DNA of 64,000 nt from NCBI GenBank assembly GCA_900315095.1, contig OMXS01000002.1, positions 1 to 64,000 of the forward strand. The letters are read 5' to 3'. The stretch's first letter is position 1. Each line of letters opens with the position of its first letter. The notes under the pieces are model-generated. The model ran no database searches and had not been told where the DNA came from. It saw nothing but the letters and a program-made list of their open reading frames with translations. The DNA is from an uncultured Prevotellaceae bacterium. GTDB lineage: Bacteria > Bacteroidota > Bacteroidia > Bacteroidales > Bacteroidaceae. A program made the translations under genes and the position numbers. Shown one piece after another: positions 54,493 through 63,560 of the stretch.

Positions 54493-55974
54493 TTAGTGCC
54501 AGAATATCTGGTCGTGGTCAGCCTCAGGGGTTTGGACGTCCACCAATTTGGCGTTCTTCACATCGTCGAAGACAAAGGCTGGGCGCATGTCATCTTCGGT
54601 GAGCCTCAGACGGACATCCTCGAAGCGTATGCCATCTACGTGGCGAACGTAGAAACCCCATGATGGCAGTTCGCCGTACATCGTGAACTCGGGATAACTG
54701 CGATGGTCCTCGCGCACGCTCTCCACACGCCACAGGGGAACATACTTCATTCCCGTGGACGCATGACCGGGGAAAGTGATGTCTATATGGCGCAGGGTGA
54801 CACCTTCGATAGGCTGTTCTGGCATTCCCGTGATGGGTGCTGGATGCGGGTTGTGATAGCCTTCGTTGCTCACGATGCGCATCTCTGCCCATGCGTCAGG
54901 GCGCAGAAAGGGCACCGTTGCGGTAAGGTTTTCTATCAGAATGTTGCGCACATGTCCTGCAGGACCGTTGGTGCGGTTGCCTAGTTTTATAAACAAAGGG
55001 TTCATGGTGTTGGTAGCCGTGATGTTGCGGAAGGTGATGCTGTCTATGTCGCAGCCGTCAACGCTCTCGATGGCGATGGCAGAGAGGTAGGTGTCTTTTA
55101 CCTTAACGTTGTCGAAGATGATGTTGCGGAATCCTCCAAACGATGCTGTTCCCAGTTTCAGGGCGTTGCATGAGGATGTCACCTTGCAGTTGGTCACCCT
55201 TATGTTTTCGCAGCAATAGCCTTTGTAATACGACTTAAGGCAGATGCCGTCATCGCCGGAATCAACGTCACAGTTGTTTATTGTGGCGTTGCGGCAGTCG
55301 GTAAGATCGAATCCGTCGTTGTTCCAGTAGGTGCGACTCCTCACCGTAATGTTCTCAAACTTCAGGTTGCTGCAAATCTCGTATGTCTGCGTCCAGCATG
55401 CGGGATTGCGTATCGTGATGTCGCGCATCTCGTATCCGTCGAGGAACATGAAGTTGATAATCTTCGGGCGGTATATCTCCAGCGGTCGTCCTCCGCCAGC
55501 ACGGCGATACTCTTCGTTGGTCATGTAGAGAACGCTGTCAACGTTCAAAGCCAGCGCGCGGCCTTGTCCGTCAATCTCTCCTTCGCCTGTTATGCTGATG
55601 TTCTGCGCCTTGTAGCACACCAGCAGCGCCAGTTTCGAGTTGTCGCTGTCACGACTTGACTTTGGCGCATCTTTCGGCTCGATGCTCCGGTAGTCGTGAA
55701 TGTTGGTGCTGCCGAGCAACACGGCGCCGCGATGAAGCACGAGGTGGACGTTGCTCTTCATCTCGATGGTGCCTGTGAGATAGCGTCCTTCGGGAAACAC
55801 TATGGTTCCTCCTTTCTTCATCGCTGTAAGTTTGTCAATAGCCTTTTGAATGGCTTGTGTGTTCATAGTTTTCCCGTCGCCCACGATGCCAAGTTCTGTG
55901 GCGAGGAATGTCTTCTGTGCCATCGCCAGTATGACGATGAGCAGGGATGCAATAGTTAAACAGAGTCGTTTCAT
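54493..55974 (-). CDS. GH28-family right-handed beta-helix glycosidase
   Basis: A 493-residue exported protein, signal peptide about 1-19 (KRLCLTIASLLIVILAMA), from the ATG at 55974. It forms a parallel beta-helix of the polygalacturonase clan, starting LGIVGDGKTMNTQAIQKAID. Two GH28 acidic motifs are present: NNDGFD and SGDDGICLKS. At the usual GHG and RIK positions I see SCNALKLGT and no RIK, so the substrate may not be plain polygalacturonan. It probably acts on pectin side structures. Single gene with its own promoter. Confidence 0.87.
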   Translation of the reverse strand: MKRLCLTIASLLIVILAMAQKTFLATELGIVGDGKTMNTQAIQKAIDKLTAMKKGGTIVFPEGRYLTGTIEMKSNVHLVLHRGAVLLGSTNIHDYRSIEPKDAPKSSRDSDNSKLALLVCYKAQNISITGEGEIDGQGRALALNVDSVLYMTNEEYRRAGGGRPLEIYRPKIINFMFLDGYEMRDITIRNPACWTQTYEICSNLKFENITVRSRTYWNNDGFDLTDCRNATINNCDVDSGDDGICLKSYYKGYCCENIRVTNCKVTSSCNALKLGTASFGGFRNIIFDNVKVKDTYLSAIAIESVDGCDIDSITFRNITATNTMNPLFIKLGNRTNGPAGHVRNILIENLTATVPFLRPDAWAEMRIVSNEGYHNPHPAPITGMPEQPIEGVTLRHIDITFPGHASTGMKYVPLWRVESVREDHRSYPEFTMYGELPSWGFYVRHVDGIRFEDVRLRLTEDDMRPAFVFDDVKNAKLVDVQTPEADHDQIFWH

Positions 55975-55985
55975 CTTTTTTCTTG

Positions 55986-55993
55986 CAAATATA
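55986..55993 (-). promoter_or_regulatory. GH28 promoter -7 box
   Basis: TATATTTG on the minus strand, 11 bp before the start codon, so the leader would be only a few nucleotides long. Confidence 0.55.
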
Positions 55994-56151
55994 CACAATT
56001 TACTTAAATATAGCACTACTAATAATCATAATTATCTATAAATGCCTGTTCCTAAGCATAGAGAATAACCTTTTAATGTCCTCATTTTTGCCCTTTAAAA
56101 GTACCTTTTGTAATATCTTGTTTTTTAGGGAGATAGAAATGGGGTAACTAT

Positions 56152-56208
56152 GTTAATAACTTTGTCGAACAAAGTTAATAAGATAGTCGAACAAAGTTAT
56201 TAACTTTG
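56152..56208. repeat. Nested palindromes containing -7-like boxes
   Basis: TAACTTTGTCGAACAAAGTTA (56157-56177) is a palindrome, and AACAAAGTTATTAACTTTG (56190-56208) follows as a second, overlapping form. Together they hold TAACTTTG on both strands. The function may be bidirectional regulation or termination. The 55994-56151 stretch shows no gene. Confidence 0.5.
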
Positions 56209-56252
56209 TATTGCCAAAAGGCACAAGTGAGAGTCTCAGAAGACGTGTTTAG

Positions 56253-56284
56253 CATCCTCAAAGGTATACAAGTGGCACGGCGTT
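56253..56284. repeat. Second copy of the CATCCTCAAAGGTATA repeat
   Basis: CATCCTCAAAGGTATA (56253-56268) followed by GGCACGG...TTTCATGC resembles 14111-14152. It ends at the hemW stop codon. Confidence 0.45.
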
Positions 56285-57394
56285 TCATGCCTTTATGAGT
56301 TCTGCCATTACCGAGTTGCTGACAAAGATGCCGCTATGGGTGAGACTGACGTGCGTGTCGCTGATGGTGAGGAGTCCGCGCTCAGCCATAGGTTTGGCTG
56401 TGTCGAGGAGATAGCGGCGCTGCTCTGGAGTGAGAATTTCGAACGGAATGCCCTCGCGTGTGCGCATGGCTGTGGTGACTATGTCGTTATAGTGGGTGTC
56501 GGCATCTATTGTCTCGCTGTCCTCTTCGGGACGCTTGCCTGTGCCGATGATGCGTATATACTCTTTGACGTCGGCAATGTTCCATGAGCGTGAGCGCATG
56601 TCGTAGGAGTGGGCAGCCGCGCCGAGTCCTATATATGGTATGTCGTGCCAGTAGGCAGAGTTGTGTCGTGAGCGGAAGGAAGGCAAAGCGAAGTTCGAGA
56701 TTTCGTAATGCTCATAGCCGGCAGCAGTCAGTTGCGAGACCAGAGTCTCGAACATCTGTAGCGAAAGGTCCTCGTCAGTCTCCTCAATCTTGCCCTCTGT
56801 GAGCATGCGGTGGAGTGGTGTGCCCTCCTCGTACATCAGACTGTATGCCGAGATGTGCTGCGGCTGCAGGCTTATGGCATGTCGGATGTCGCTCTGCCAT
56901 TGGCTCAGCGTCTCGCCAGGAAAGCCATACATGAGGTCGATGCTGATGTTCTTAAAGCCAGCCTTGCGCAATATTGCAATGGCGTTGTCCACCTGCTGCG
57001 CGTTATGCCGCCTGCGGATGGTGCGCAACCGCTCGTCGGAGAATGTCTGTGCGCCGAGACTCACGCGGTTGAATCCCATTTTCCTTATCGACAAAGCATA
57101 TTCTTCGGTTATGTCGTCGGGGTTGCACTCTATTGTTATCTCAGCATCCTGAGCCACGCGATACACATTATTTATATTATAAAGGAATGTGTGCAGTTGC
57201 TCTGTCGTAAGTTGTGAAGGTGTTCCTCCGCCGAGATAAATGGTGCTGATGTCGCTGCCTGGCTCTCGCATTTTCATTTCGCTTATGAGAGCAGAGACAT
57301 AACTGTCGCGCAGCGCCAGCAAAGTGGTGCTGTAGAAACCGCAGTAAATGCAGCGGCTCTGGCAGAACGGTATGTGTATGTATAAAGATTTCAC
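56285..57394 (-). CDS. hemW: Radical SAM heme chaperone HemW
   Basis: A 369-residue radical SAM protein. The 4Fe-4S cluster ligands are C11, C15 and C18 (CQSRCIYCGF), with GGGTPSQL near 57 and SIDLMYGFPGET near 150. The C-terminal HemW domain includes YEHYEISNFALPSFRSRHNSA-type sequence. HemW inserts heme into respiratory proteins and is often misannotated as coproporphyrinogen oxidase; the short CxxxCxxC spacing fits HemW. It is divergent from the EF-G2 gene. Start at 57394 gives the standard MKSLYIHIPFC. Confidence 0.93.
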   Translation of the reverse strand: MKSLYIHIPFCQSRCIYCGFYSTTLLALRDSYVSALISEMKMREPGSDISTIYLGGGTPSQLTTEQLHTFLYNINNVYRVAQDAEITIECNPDDITEEYALSIRKMGFNRVSLGAQTFSDERLRTIRRRHNAQQVDNAIAILRKAGFKNISIDLMYGFPGETLSQWQSDIRHAISLQPQHISAYSLMYEEGTPLHRMLTEGKIEETDEDLSLQMFETLVSQLTAAGYEHYEISNFALPSFRSRHNSAYWHDIPYIGLGAAAHSYDMRSRSWNIADVKEYIRIIGTGKRPEEDSETIDADTHYNDIVTTAMRTREGIPFEILTPEQRRYLLDTAKPMAERGLLTISDTHVSLTHSGIFVSNSVMAELIKA

Positions 57395-57419
57395 CTATTC
57401 TAAAAACGTTAAACCATAG

Positions 57420-57435
57420 CAAAGAATTATCTTTG
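57420..57435. promoter_or_regulatory. Palindromic promoter region between hemW and EF-G2
   Basis: CAAAGAATTATCTTTG is close to a perfect palindrome (CAAAGA/TCTTTG) containing TATCTTTG for the EF-G2 direction. The EF-G2 leader would be about 120 nt. Confidence 0.5.
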
Positions 57436-57559
57436 TAATGTAAAATAACGTTAAACATTTTCCTTTTCTTAAATCTTCGTTCTTATTTATTAATTAAAAT
57501 CACTAACTTTATCCCCCACTTAAAGAAAGAAGTCTAATATAAACCTAAATCTTACTGAT

Positions 57560-59719
57560 ATGAGAGTATATCAAACTAACGAAATCAAGAACATTGCGCT
57601 GCTTGGCAGTGCGGGTAGCGGCAAGACCACACTTGCCGAGAGTATGTTATTCGAAAGCGGAGTAATCAAGCGCCGTGGCTCAGTAGAAGCAAAGAACACA
57701 GTGAGCGATTACTTCCCAGTAGAGCAGGAATACGGTTACAGCGTGTTCTCTACGGTGTTCAATGTGGAGTGGAACAACAAGAAGCTGAACATCATCGATT
57801 GTCCGGGAAGCGACGACTTCGTGGGTGGTGCCATCACCGCTCTTAACGTTACCGACCAGGCGCTGGTGCTCATCAACGGACAGTATGGTCCTGAGGTTGG
57901 AACACAGAACATCTTCCGCTATACAGAAAAACTAAAGAAACCAGTAATCTTCCTCGTAAACCAGCTCGACCGCGAGAACTGTGACTTCGACTCTGTGATG
58001 ACACAGATGAAGGAAATCTACGGTCCTAAGTGCGTTCAGGTGCAGTATCCTATCGCAACAGGTCCTGGCTTCAACTCGCTCATCGACGTGCTGCTGATGA
58101 AGAAATATTCATGGAAGCCCGAAGGCGGTGCTCCTATCATCGAAGAAATCCCCGCTGAGGAGATGGACAAGGCCAAGGAGTTGCACGCTGCACTCGTTGA
58201 GGCTGCTGCCGAGAACGACGAGGCCTTGATGGAGAAGTTCTTCATGGAGGAGACATTGACAGAAGACGAGATGCGTGAGGGTATCCGCAAGGGACTCGTT
58301 ACGCGCAGCATATTCCCAGTGTTCTGCGTTTGCGGCGGCCGCTCAATGGGTGTTCGCCGACTGATGGAGTTCCTCGGCAACGTTGTTCCTTTCGTAAGCG
58401 ACATGCCGAAGATTCATAACACACGCGGTGAGGAAGTGGCTGCCGACAGCGCTGCCGCTACTTCAATCTACTTCTTCAAGACAGGTATGGAACCACACAT
58501 CGGTGAGGTTTCTTACTTCAAGGTGATGAGCGGTACGCTGAAGGCAGGTGCCGACCTCACTAACGCCGACCGCGGTTCTAAGGAGCGCATCGCAAGCATC
58601 TATGTTTGTGCAGGTGCCAACCGTCAGGCTGTTGACGAGCTTTGCGCTGGTGATATTGGTTGTACCGTGAAACTGAAGGACGTGAAGACAGGCAACACTC
58701 TGAACGATAAGGACACAGAATATCGCTTCGACTTCATCAAGTATCCTAACTCTAAGTACTCGCGTGCCGTGAAGGCTGTTAACGAGAGCGAGACAGAGAA
58801 GATGATGGCTGCCTTGACAAGAATGCGTCAGGAAGACCCGACATGGGTTGTTGAGCAGTCTAAGGAGCTGAAGCAGATTATCGTTCACGGTCAGGGCGAG
58901 TTCCACTTGCGCACATTGAAGTGGCGTATGGAGAACAACGAGAAGATACAGATAAAGTATGAGGAGCCGAAGATTCCTTATCGTGAGACCATCACTAAGT
59001 CTGCTCGTGCCGACTATCGTCACAAGAAGCAGTCGGGTGGTGCAGGCCAGTTCGGTGAGGTACATCTCATCGTGGAGCCTTATGCAGAAGGAATGCCAGA
59101 TCCTACAGTTTATAAGTTCGGCGGTCAGGAGTATCGCATGAACATCAAGAACAAGGAAGAGATCGACCTCGAGTGGGGTGGCAAGCTCGTGTTCTTGAAC
59201 TCTGTGGTCGGCGGTGCTATCGACGCTCGTTTCATGCCAGCAATCCTCAAGGGTATCATGGCACGCATGGAGCAGGGACCTCTTACTGGTTCGTACGCTC
59301 GCGACGTTCGCGTTGTTGTTTACGATGGTAAGATGCACCCGGTTGACTCTAACGAGCTTTCATTCATGCTCGCTGCCCGTCAGGCATTTGCTGAGGCGTT
59401 CAAGAATGCAGGCCCGAAGATTCTGGAGCCTATCTACGACCTCGAGGTATTCGTTCCTGCCGACTATATGGGTGACGTGATGAGCGACCTGCAAGGACGC
59501 CGCGCCCTCATCATGGGTATGGACAGCGAGGCTGGTTATCAGAAACTCTCTGCAAAGATTCCATTGAAGGAACTCTCTAATTACTCTATTGCATTGAGTT
59601 CTCTCACTGGTGGCCGTGCATCGTTCTCTACCAAGTTTGCAAGCTACGAACTCGTTCCTACAGATATCCAGAACGAGCTCATCAAGCAGCACGAGGCAGA
59701 AGCAGCAGAAGAAGAATAA
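57560..59719 (+). CDS. fusA2: Elongation factor G paralogue (EF-G2), GTPase motifs degenerate
   Basis: A 719-residue EF-G-like protein with all five domains. The P-loop is GSAGSGKTT (16-24). Key GTPase parts differ from canonical EF-G: DTPGHVDF is DCPGSDDF (80-87), so catalytic His is S84; the switch I RGIT motif is YGYS (58-61); and NKxD is NQLD (134-137). These changes match the EF-G2 of Bacteroides, reported to support translation without GTP hydrolysis during starvation and gut colonisation. The normal fusA is not in this window. The long leader and palindromic promoter suggest regulation. Confidence 0.93.
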   Translation: MRVYQTNEIKNIALLGSAGSGKTTLAESMLFESGVIKRRGSVEAKNTVSDYFPVEQEYGYSVFSTVFNVEWNNKKLNIIDCPGSDDFVGGAITALNVTDQALVLINGQYGPEVGTQNIFRYTEKLKKPVIFLVNQLDRENCDFDSVMTQMKEIYGPKCVQVQYPIATGPGFNSLIDVLLMKKYSWKPEGGAPIIEEIPAEEMDKAKELHAALVEAAAENDEALMEKFFMEETLTEDEMREGIRKGLVTRSIFPVFCVCGGRSMGVRRLMEFLGNVVPFVSDMPKIHNTRGEEVAADSAAATSIYFFKTGMEPHIGEVSYFKVMSGTLKAGADLTNADRGSKERIASIYVCAGANRQAVDELCAGDIGCTVKLKDVKTGNTLNDKDTEYRFDFIKYPNSKYSRAVKAVNESETEKMMAALTRMRQEDPTWVVEQSKELKQIIVHGQGEFHLRTLKWRMENNEKIQIKYEEPKIPYRETITKSARADYRHKKQSGGAGQFGEVHLIVEPYAEGMPDPTVYKFGGQEYRMNIKNKEEIDLEWGGKLVFLNSVVGGAIDARFMPAILKGIMARMEQGPLTGSYARDVRVVVYDGKMHPVDSNELSFMLAARQAFAEAFKNAGPKILEPIYDLEVFVPADYMGDVMSDLQGRRALIMGMDSEAGYQKLSAKIPLKELSNYSIALSSLTGGRASFSTKFASYELVPTDIQNELIKQHEAEAAEEE

Positions 59720-59735
59720 AGTTCTCTATAACAAA

Positions 59736-59769
59736 AGAATCCCCGCTCATAACGAACGGGGATTTTTGT
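59736..59769 (+). terminator. EF-G2 terminator
   Basis: AATCCCCG at 59738-59745 pairs with CGGGGATT at 59757-59764, followed by TTTG. Confidence 0.85.
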
Positions 59770-59780
59770 TATGTGGGGTG

Positions 59781-59888
59781 GAAAGAGAAAGGAGGAAAGA
59801 GGAGGGAGAACACCATGTGAAGATAGTAAACATATTATTAAATTCATAAACAACGGTGTTCTCTCTCCTCTTTCCTCTTTCCTCCCTT
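59781..59888. repeat. Long inverted repeat between convergent genes
   Basis: A purine-rich left arm (59781-59814, ending GGGAGAACACC) and a pyrimidine-rich right arm (59855-59888, beginning GGTGTTCTCTC) pair over about 30 bp with few mismatches, around a 40-nt loop. Confidence 0.75.
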
Positions 59889-59900
59889 CTCTTATACAAA

Positions 59901-60830
59901 TTACTTAATCTCAACGATTTTATATTTCTTACTGCCAAGTCCTATCTGCTCGGCATAGTCGGTGATATATGTGCCGTGTTGACGGTTAATGCGCTCGATG
60001 AGAGGTTTGTTGTCATCACCGGGTTTGCCATTGTAGTTGAACACCTTGTCAAGACATGCCTGGTCAAGGGCTACAGGGTCGAGACTTGCAAGTATTCCCA
60101 TGTCTTGAAGTTCAGGCTTTGCAGGGTGACCGTCGCAGTCGCAGTCAACGCTCATGTTGTTCATTACGTTAATATATATAACCTTTCCCTGCATGTACTC
60201 GTGAACTGCCTGTGCTGCCGCCGCCATCGACTCAAGGAAATCGTCCTGCTTTGCTGGCACCCACTTCTCTGACGACTGACCAGCAGAATGGATATACCAC
60301 TTGCCTGCCGTGCTTGCCACTCCGATGCTTGCGTTCTTTAGCACACCGCCAAAACCGCCCATCGCGTGACCTTTGAAGTGGGCGAGGTTAATCATAAAGT
60401 CGTAGTTGGCGAGATGTCCGCCCACGATGTCATACTTCAAGTGCTTCTTGTCCTTGATAGGAATTCGAATCTGGTCGTATTCGTCCATGATATCAACGGC
60501 AAAGATGCTGTCGAAGCCATGCTCGTGAATCGTCTCCCAGTGCATTCCTTTGTCCTGTCGTGTACCGCCGTATGCTGTACAGCACTCCACGATGGTGCCG
60601 TTCACCTCTTCCACGAGGTTCCTTATCAGCGTTGGCTTGAGGTAGTGCGGGTTACCTCCCTCGCCAGTGCTTATCTTCACAGCCACTCTTCCCTTTGCCT
60701 CTACGCCCAGCGCCTTGTATATCTTCACGAGAGACTCAGGCGAGATTTCCTTGGTAAAGTAAACTTTGCTCTGCGCTTGTGCGCCGATACTAATCAGCAC
60801 AACAGCGATTAAAGATAACAGTTTTTTCAT
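59901..60830 (-). CDS. Secreted DUF362-domain protein
   Basis: A 309-residue exported DUF362 protein, signal peptide about 1-19 (KKLLSLIAVVLISIGAQA). Conserved parts include GYxD-like CCTAYGGTR, HFKGHAMGGFGGVLKNASIG (split as HFKGHAMGGFGG and LKNASIG) and a SLDPVALDQACLDKV segment. A CDCDG cluster lies near 234, but there is no standard ferredoxin domain, as in shorter DUF362 forms. Biochemistry unknown. It starts 54 bp after a TonB receptor gene and is probably its operon partner. Confidence 0.85.
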   Translation of the reverse strand: MKKLLSLIAVVLISIGAQAQSKVYFTKEISPESLVKIYKALGVEAKGRVAVKISTGEGGNPHYLKPTLIRNLVEEVNGTIVECCTAYGGTRQDKGMHWETIHEHGFDSIFAVDIMDEYDQIRIPIKDKKHLKYDIVGGHLANYDFMINLAHFKGHAMGGFGGVLKNASIGVASTAGKWYIHSAGQSSEKWVPAKQDDFLESMAAAAQAVHEYMQGKVIYINVMNNMSVDCDCDGHPAKPELQDMGILASLDPVALDQACLDKVFNYNGKPGDDNKPLIERINRQHGTYITDYAEQIGLGSKKYKIVEIK

Positions 60831-60884
60831 TTTGTTTTATTCTTGTTTGTTATTTAAGATTCTCAGGATTGTCCAGTTCACTAA

Positions 60885-62750
60885 CTAAAATGTAATGTTG
60901 ACACCTGCCATGAATGTTGCGCGAGGCATGGGGTAACCTTTGATAACCTCATATTTTTGAGCCAAAAGGTTCTCGCCCTTAACCCAAAGACCAAGGCATT
61001 TCAGCGTCTGATAGCCCACTGTGGCGTTAAGAAGAGTGAATGACTCTTTCTCCGCATTCTCGCCAACGACGGTGTAAAGACCGCATATCTGCTGCAGTCC
61101 TGCTGTTGCCGACCACTTGCAGCAGTTCCAGTTAACACCGAGATACCCTTTGTATTGTGGTGCTGCTACCACGGGGTTGTTCATGTGGAGATAACTGTGG
61201 TTGGTGTTCAGGCTCCAGTTGTTGTTGATACGGTATGAAAGTTCTGCCTCTATACCCTTGTTGAGCAGTTTGCCGGTGTTGATGTTCTTCATTGCCACCG
61301 TCTGTATTATGTTGTCTGCCTTGATAAGGAAAAGGTTGATGCCGTATGTAAGGCTGCCTTCCATCACGCGGTGTTTCCACGACAGCTCGTAGTTCATCAT
61401 TCTCTCGGGCTCCAGTTCTTCGTTTGCAGGTTTATAAAGGAACATGTCCTTCATTGTTGGGTTGCGGAATCCCTTGCTCACCATTGCTTTCAGTTCGCCG
61501 TCGTTGACAGGGCGCACCACGATACCTCCCTGCGGAATCCATTCCGTTCCGGAAACAGAATGATGGTCAATGCGCAGTCCTGCATCAACAGTAAGCCACG
61601 GCATAATATCCTGACGGAAGTCAACATAACCTGCAATCTCGTTCAGATGCTGTCGTGTTGTCTGCAACGATGGCGGCATCTCCTCGCCTGTCTCGCGACT
61701 GGTGTAATAGGCGCGACCGTAGATGTGCTGATAGTCAACGCCTGCTGTGATACGGTTGCCCTCAAAGAGATTAACGCTCTGATACCATGAGATGCCTGTC
61801 AGCGCATCGTTAGAGCGGAAAAGACTCTTCTGCGGTGACTTTCCTTCGTCATATCCGTCGTTTATCTTATGACGACCGAAGTTGTGATAAACGCTCAGTC
61901 GTCCGCTTGTGCGTGCATAGTGATTCTCTACCGCTGCAGTAACCACACCGCGCGTAATCCATTGGTTGGCCTCATATTTCGGTGTCGTCACAGGTCCTGG
62001 ATAAGAGGAGTTGAAATGAGTGATGTCTGCATCGGCAAAAACGTTCCAGTGGTCATTAATGTCATATCCAAGTTTTATGTAACCGCCATACTGTTCAAAT
62101 CCCATTCTCGGACGGTGATTGTCGGTGCGGCTGTACTGTGCAGCAACGGTAGATGAGAATTTCCCGCTTCTGAACTGGTTGCTTGCCTCGCTCTGAAATG
62201 TTCCCCATGAGCCAGCGCCGAGATTGATGTGAGTGCGCACGCCGTCGCGTTTCATCCCTCGCGTAACGATGTTTATGACACCTCCGAGTGCATTTGAACC
62301 GTAAAGCACAGATGCAGGACCTCGCAGAACCTCCACGCGCTCGGCCATCAGCGACTGGTAACTGTCTGAGATGGAATGTCCGAAAATACCTTGATATTGC
62401 GGATGTCCGTCGATAAGCACCAACAACTGTCCTGTGCCCGATGACACACCGCGCAGGTTAATTCCTCCAGCAGCGCCGCCGCTGACACCATATCCCATCA
62501 TCGAACGTGACGTGACAAAGAGTCCTGGAACCTGTTCCGCCAGCGTCGGCAGCACGTTGATGCGCTGGTTCTCTGTTAGTTTCTCACGTCCAACAACAGA
62601 AATTGTCATTGGCAGGTGTCGCACATCGGTGGCATTACGTGTTCCTGTTACCACAACATTGTCTAATGCGATAGCTGTGGTGTCTGCTAATTGCGCGTGA
62701 ACGGCAAGTCCGCTGAGTGCCGTTACAATGGTAAGGAATGTTTTTCTCAT
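60885..62750 (-). CDS. TonB-dependent receptor (BtuB-like)
   Basis: A 621-residue outer-membrane receptor starting at 62750 (MRKTFLTIVTALSGLAVHA signal peptide); the longer frame to 62894 is not needed. TonB box-like VVVTGTRNATDVRHLP at 40-56. Plug with NLRGVSSGTGQLLVLIDGHP and RVEVLRGPASVLYGSNALGG near 120-145, close to the BtuB/CirA group used for cobalamin or siderophores. The barrel ends in aromatic residue after VNITF. No other cobalamin gene is seen. It is followed by the DUF362 gene. Confidence 0.92.
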   Translation of the reverse strand: MRKTFLTIVTALSGLAVHAQLADTTAIALDNVVVTGTRNATDVRHLPMTISVVGREKLTENQRINVLPTLAEQVPGLFVTSRSMMGYGVSGGAAGGINLRGVSSGTGQLLVLIDGHPQYQGIFGHSISDSYQSLMAERVEVLRGPASVLYGSNALGGVINIVTRGMKRDGVRTHINLGAGSWGTFQSEASNQFRSGKFSSTVAAQYSRTDNHRPRMGFEQYGGYIKLGYDINDHWNVFADADITHFNSSYPGPVTTPKYEANQWITRGVVTAAVENHYARTSGRLSVYHNFGRHKINDGYDEGKSPQKSLFRSNDALTGISWYQSVNLFEGNRITAGVDYQHIYGRAYYTSRETGEEMPPSLQTTRQHLNEIAGYVDFRQDIMPWLTVDAGLRIDHHSVSGTEWIPQGGIVVRPVNDGELKAMVSKGFRNPTMKDMFLYKPANEELEPERMMNYELSWKHRVMEGSLTYGINLFLIKADNIIQTVAMKNINTGKLLNKGIEAELSYRINNNWSLNTNHSYLHMNNPVVAAPQYKGYLGVNWNCCKWSATAGLQQICGLYTVVGENAEKESFTLLNATVGYQTLKCLGLWVKGENLLAQKYEVIKGYPMPRATFMAGVNITF

Positions 62751-62785
62751 TTGTTTATAATTAATAATTCTTCCGATTCTGATTG

Positions 62786-62793
62786 CAAATATA
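62786..62793 (-). promoter_or_regulatory. TonB receptor/DUF362 promoter -7 box
   Basis: TATATTTG on the minus strand followed by CAATC, 35 bp before the receptor start. Confidence 0.6.
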
Positions 62794-62797
62794 CGAA

Positions 62798-62834
62798 AAA
62801 ATCCGTAGCTCCTCTTTATACAAACTACGGATTT
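62798..62834 (-). terminator. Methyltransferase terminator
   Basis: AAATCCGTAG pairs perfectly with CTACGGATTT (62825-62834); on the minus strand TTTTTTCG follows. It lies between two genes of the same direction. Confidence 0.85.
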
Positions 62835-62869
62835 AATTACCATTTTTACATTATTAACTATAATGCAAG

Positions 62870-63496
62870 TCACTTCTTGTGTGCTGTCACGCATAGCCTG
62901 TGCCTCTTCGGGTCGTGGAGTATCTCAATATCTGCGAACCCGGCATTAGTGAGATGCTCCTGTAGCTCTGCAGAATTGTAGGTGTGCATGTCGTCAACTA
63001 CCTTATCCCATTTTATTCCTTTCTCCTCGCCGTCGGCCTCATTCACAATAACAAACCTTCCTCTTGCTTTTAGCACTCGCCACACCTGACGGAACGAGTC
63101 TTCTATCGACGGCCAGAAATAAACTGTCTCGAAGGCGGTGACTAAGTCAAACTCTTCTTCGTTGTAGGGTAGTGTGGCAACATTGCCTTCCTTAACGTCG
63201 CATCTTTTATGTGCAATGGCGGCAGCATTCACTTCGATGGATTTCTTAACCGATACTGGTGAATAGTCGATACCGGCAACATATCCGTTAGGACAGAGTT
63301 GTAGCAGCCTTGCAATGTTGCCTCCACCTCCGCAGCCGATGTCGAGGACACGACTGTCGTCATTGATAACCAGATTAGACAGAGCCCACTTTGCAAGCAT
63401 AGCATGGGCGTTGCCGTTCATCCCTGTCACCATGATTTTGCCGATAACACCTTGTGGTTTACGGGCGTTGTTGAAAACTTTCTTTAGTACATTCAT
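62870..63496 (-). CDS. Class I SAM methyltransferase
   Basis: A 208-residue cytoplasmic methyltransferase of the UbiE/Methyltransf_11 type. Motif I VLDIGCGGGGNIARLL starts near 50, motif II AGIDYSPVSVKK near 75, and motif IV LVTAFETVYFWPS near 115. Start chosen at 63496, where MNVLKKVFNNARKPQGVIG fits relatives; the frame is open to 63583. Substrate unknown. It has its own promoter and terminator. Confidence 0.88.
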   Translation of the reverse strand: MNVLKKVFNNARKPQGVIGKIMVTGMNGNAHAMLAKWALSNLVINDDSRVLDIGCGGGGNIARLLQLCPNGYVAGIDYSPVSVKKSIEVNAAAIAHKRCDVKEGNVATLPYNEEEFDLVTAFETVYFWPSIEDSFRQVWRVLKARGRFVIVNEADGEEKGIKWDKVVDDMHTYNSAELQEHLTNAGFADIEILHDPKRHRLCVTAHKK

Positions 63497-63552
63497 GCTA
63501 CATTCATTTTTAATAAAAATAATACTACATATAAAACATTCCTTTTGCGCTG

Positions 63553-63560
63553 CAAAGATA
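63553..63560 (-). promoter_or_regulatory. Methyltransferase promoter -7 box
   Basis: TATCTTTG on the minus strand followed by CAGCGC, 56 bp before the start. Confidence 0.55.
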
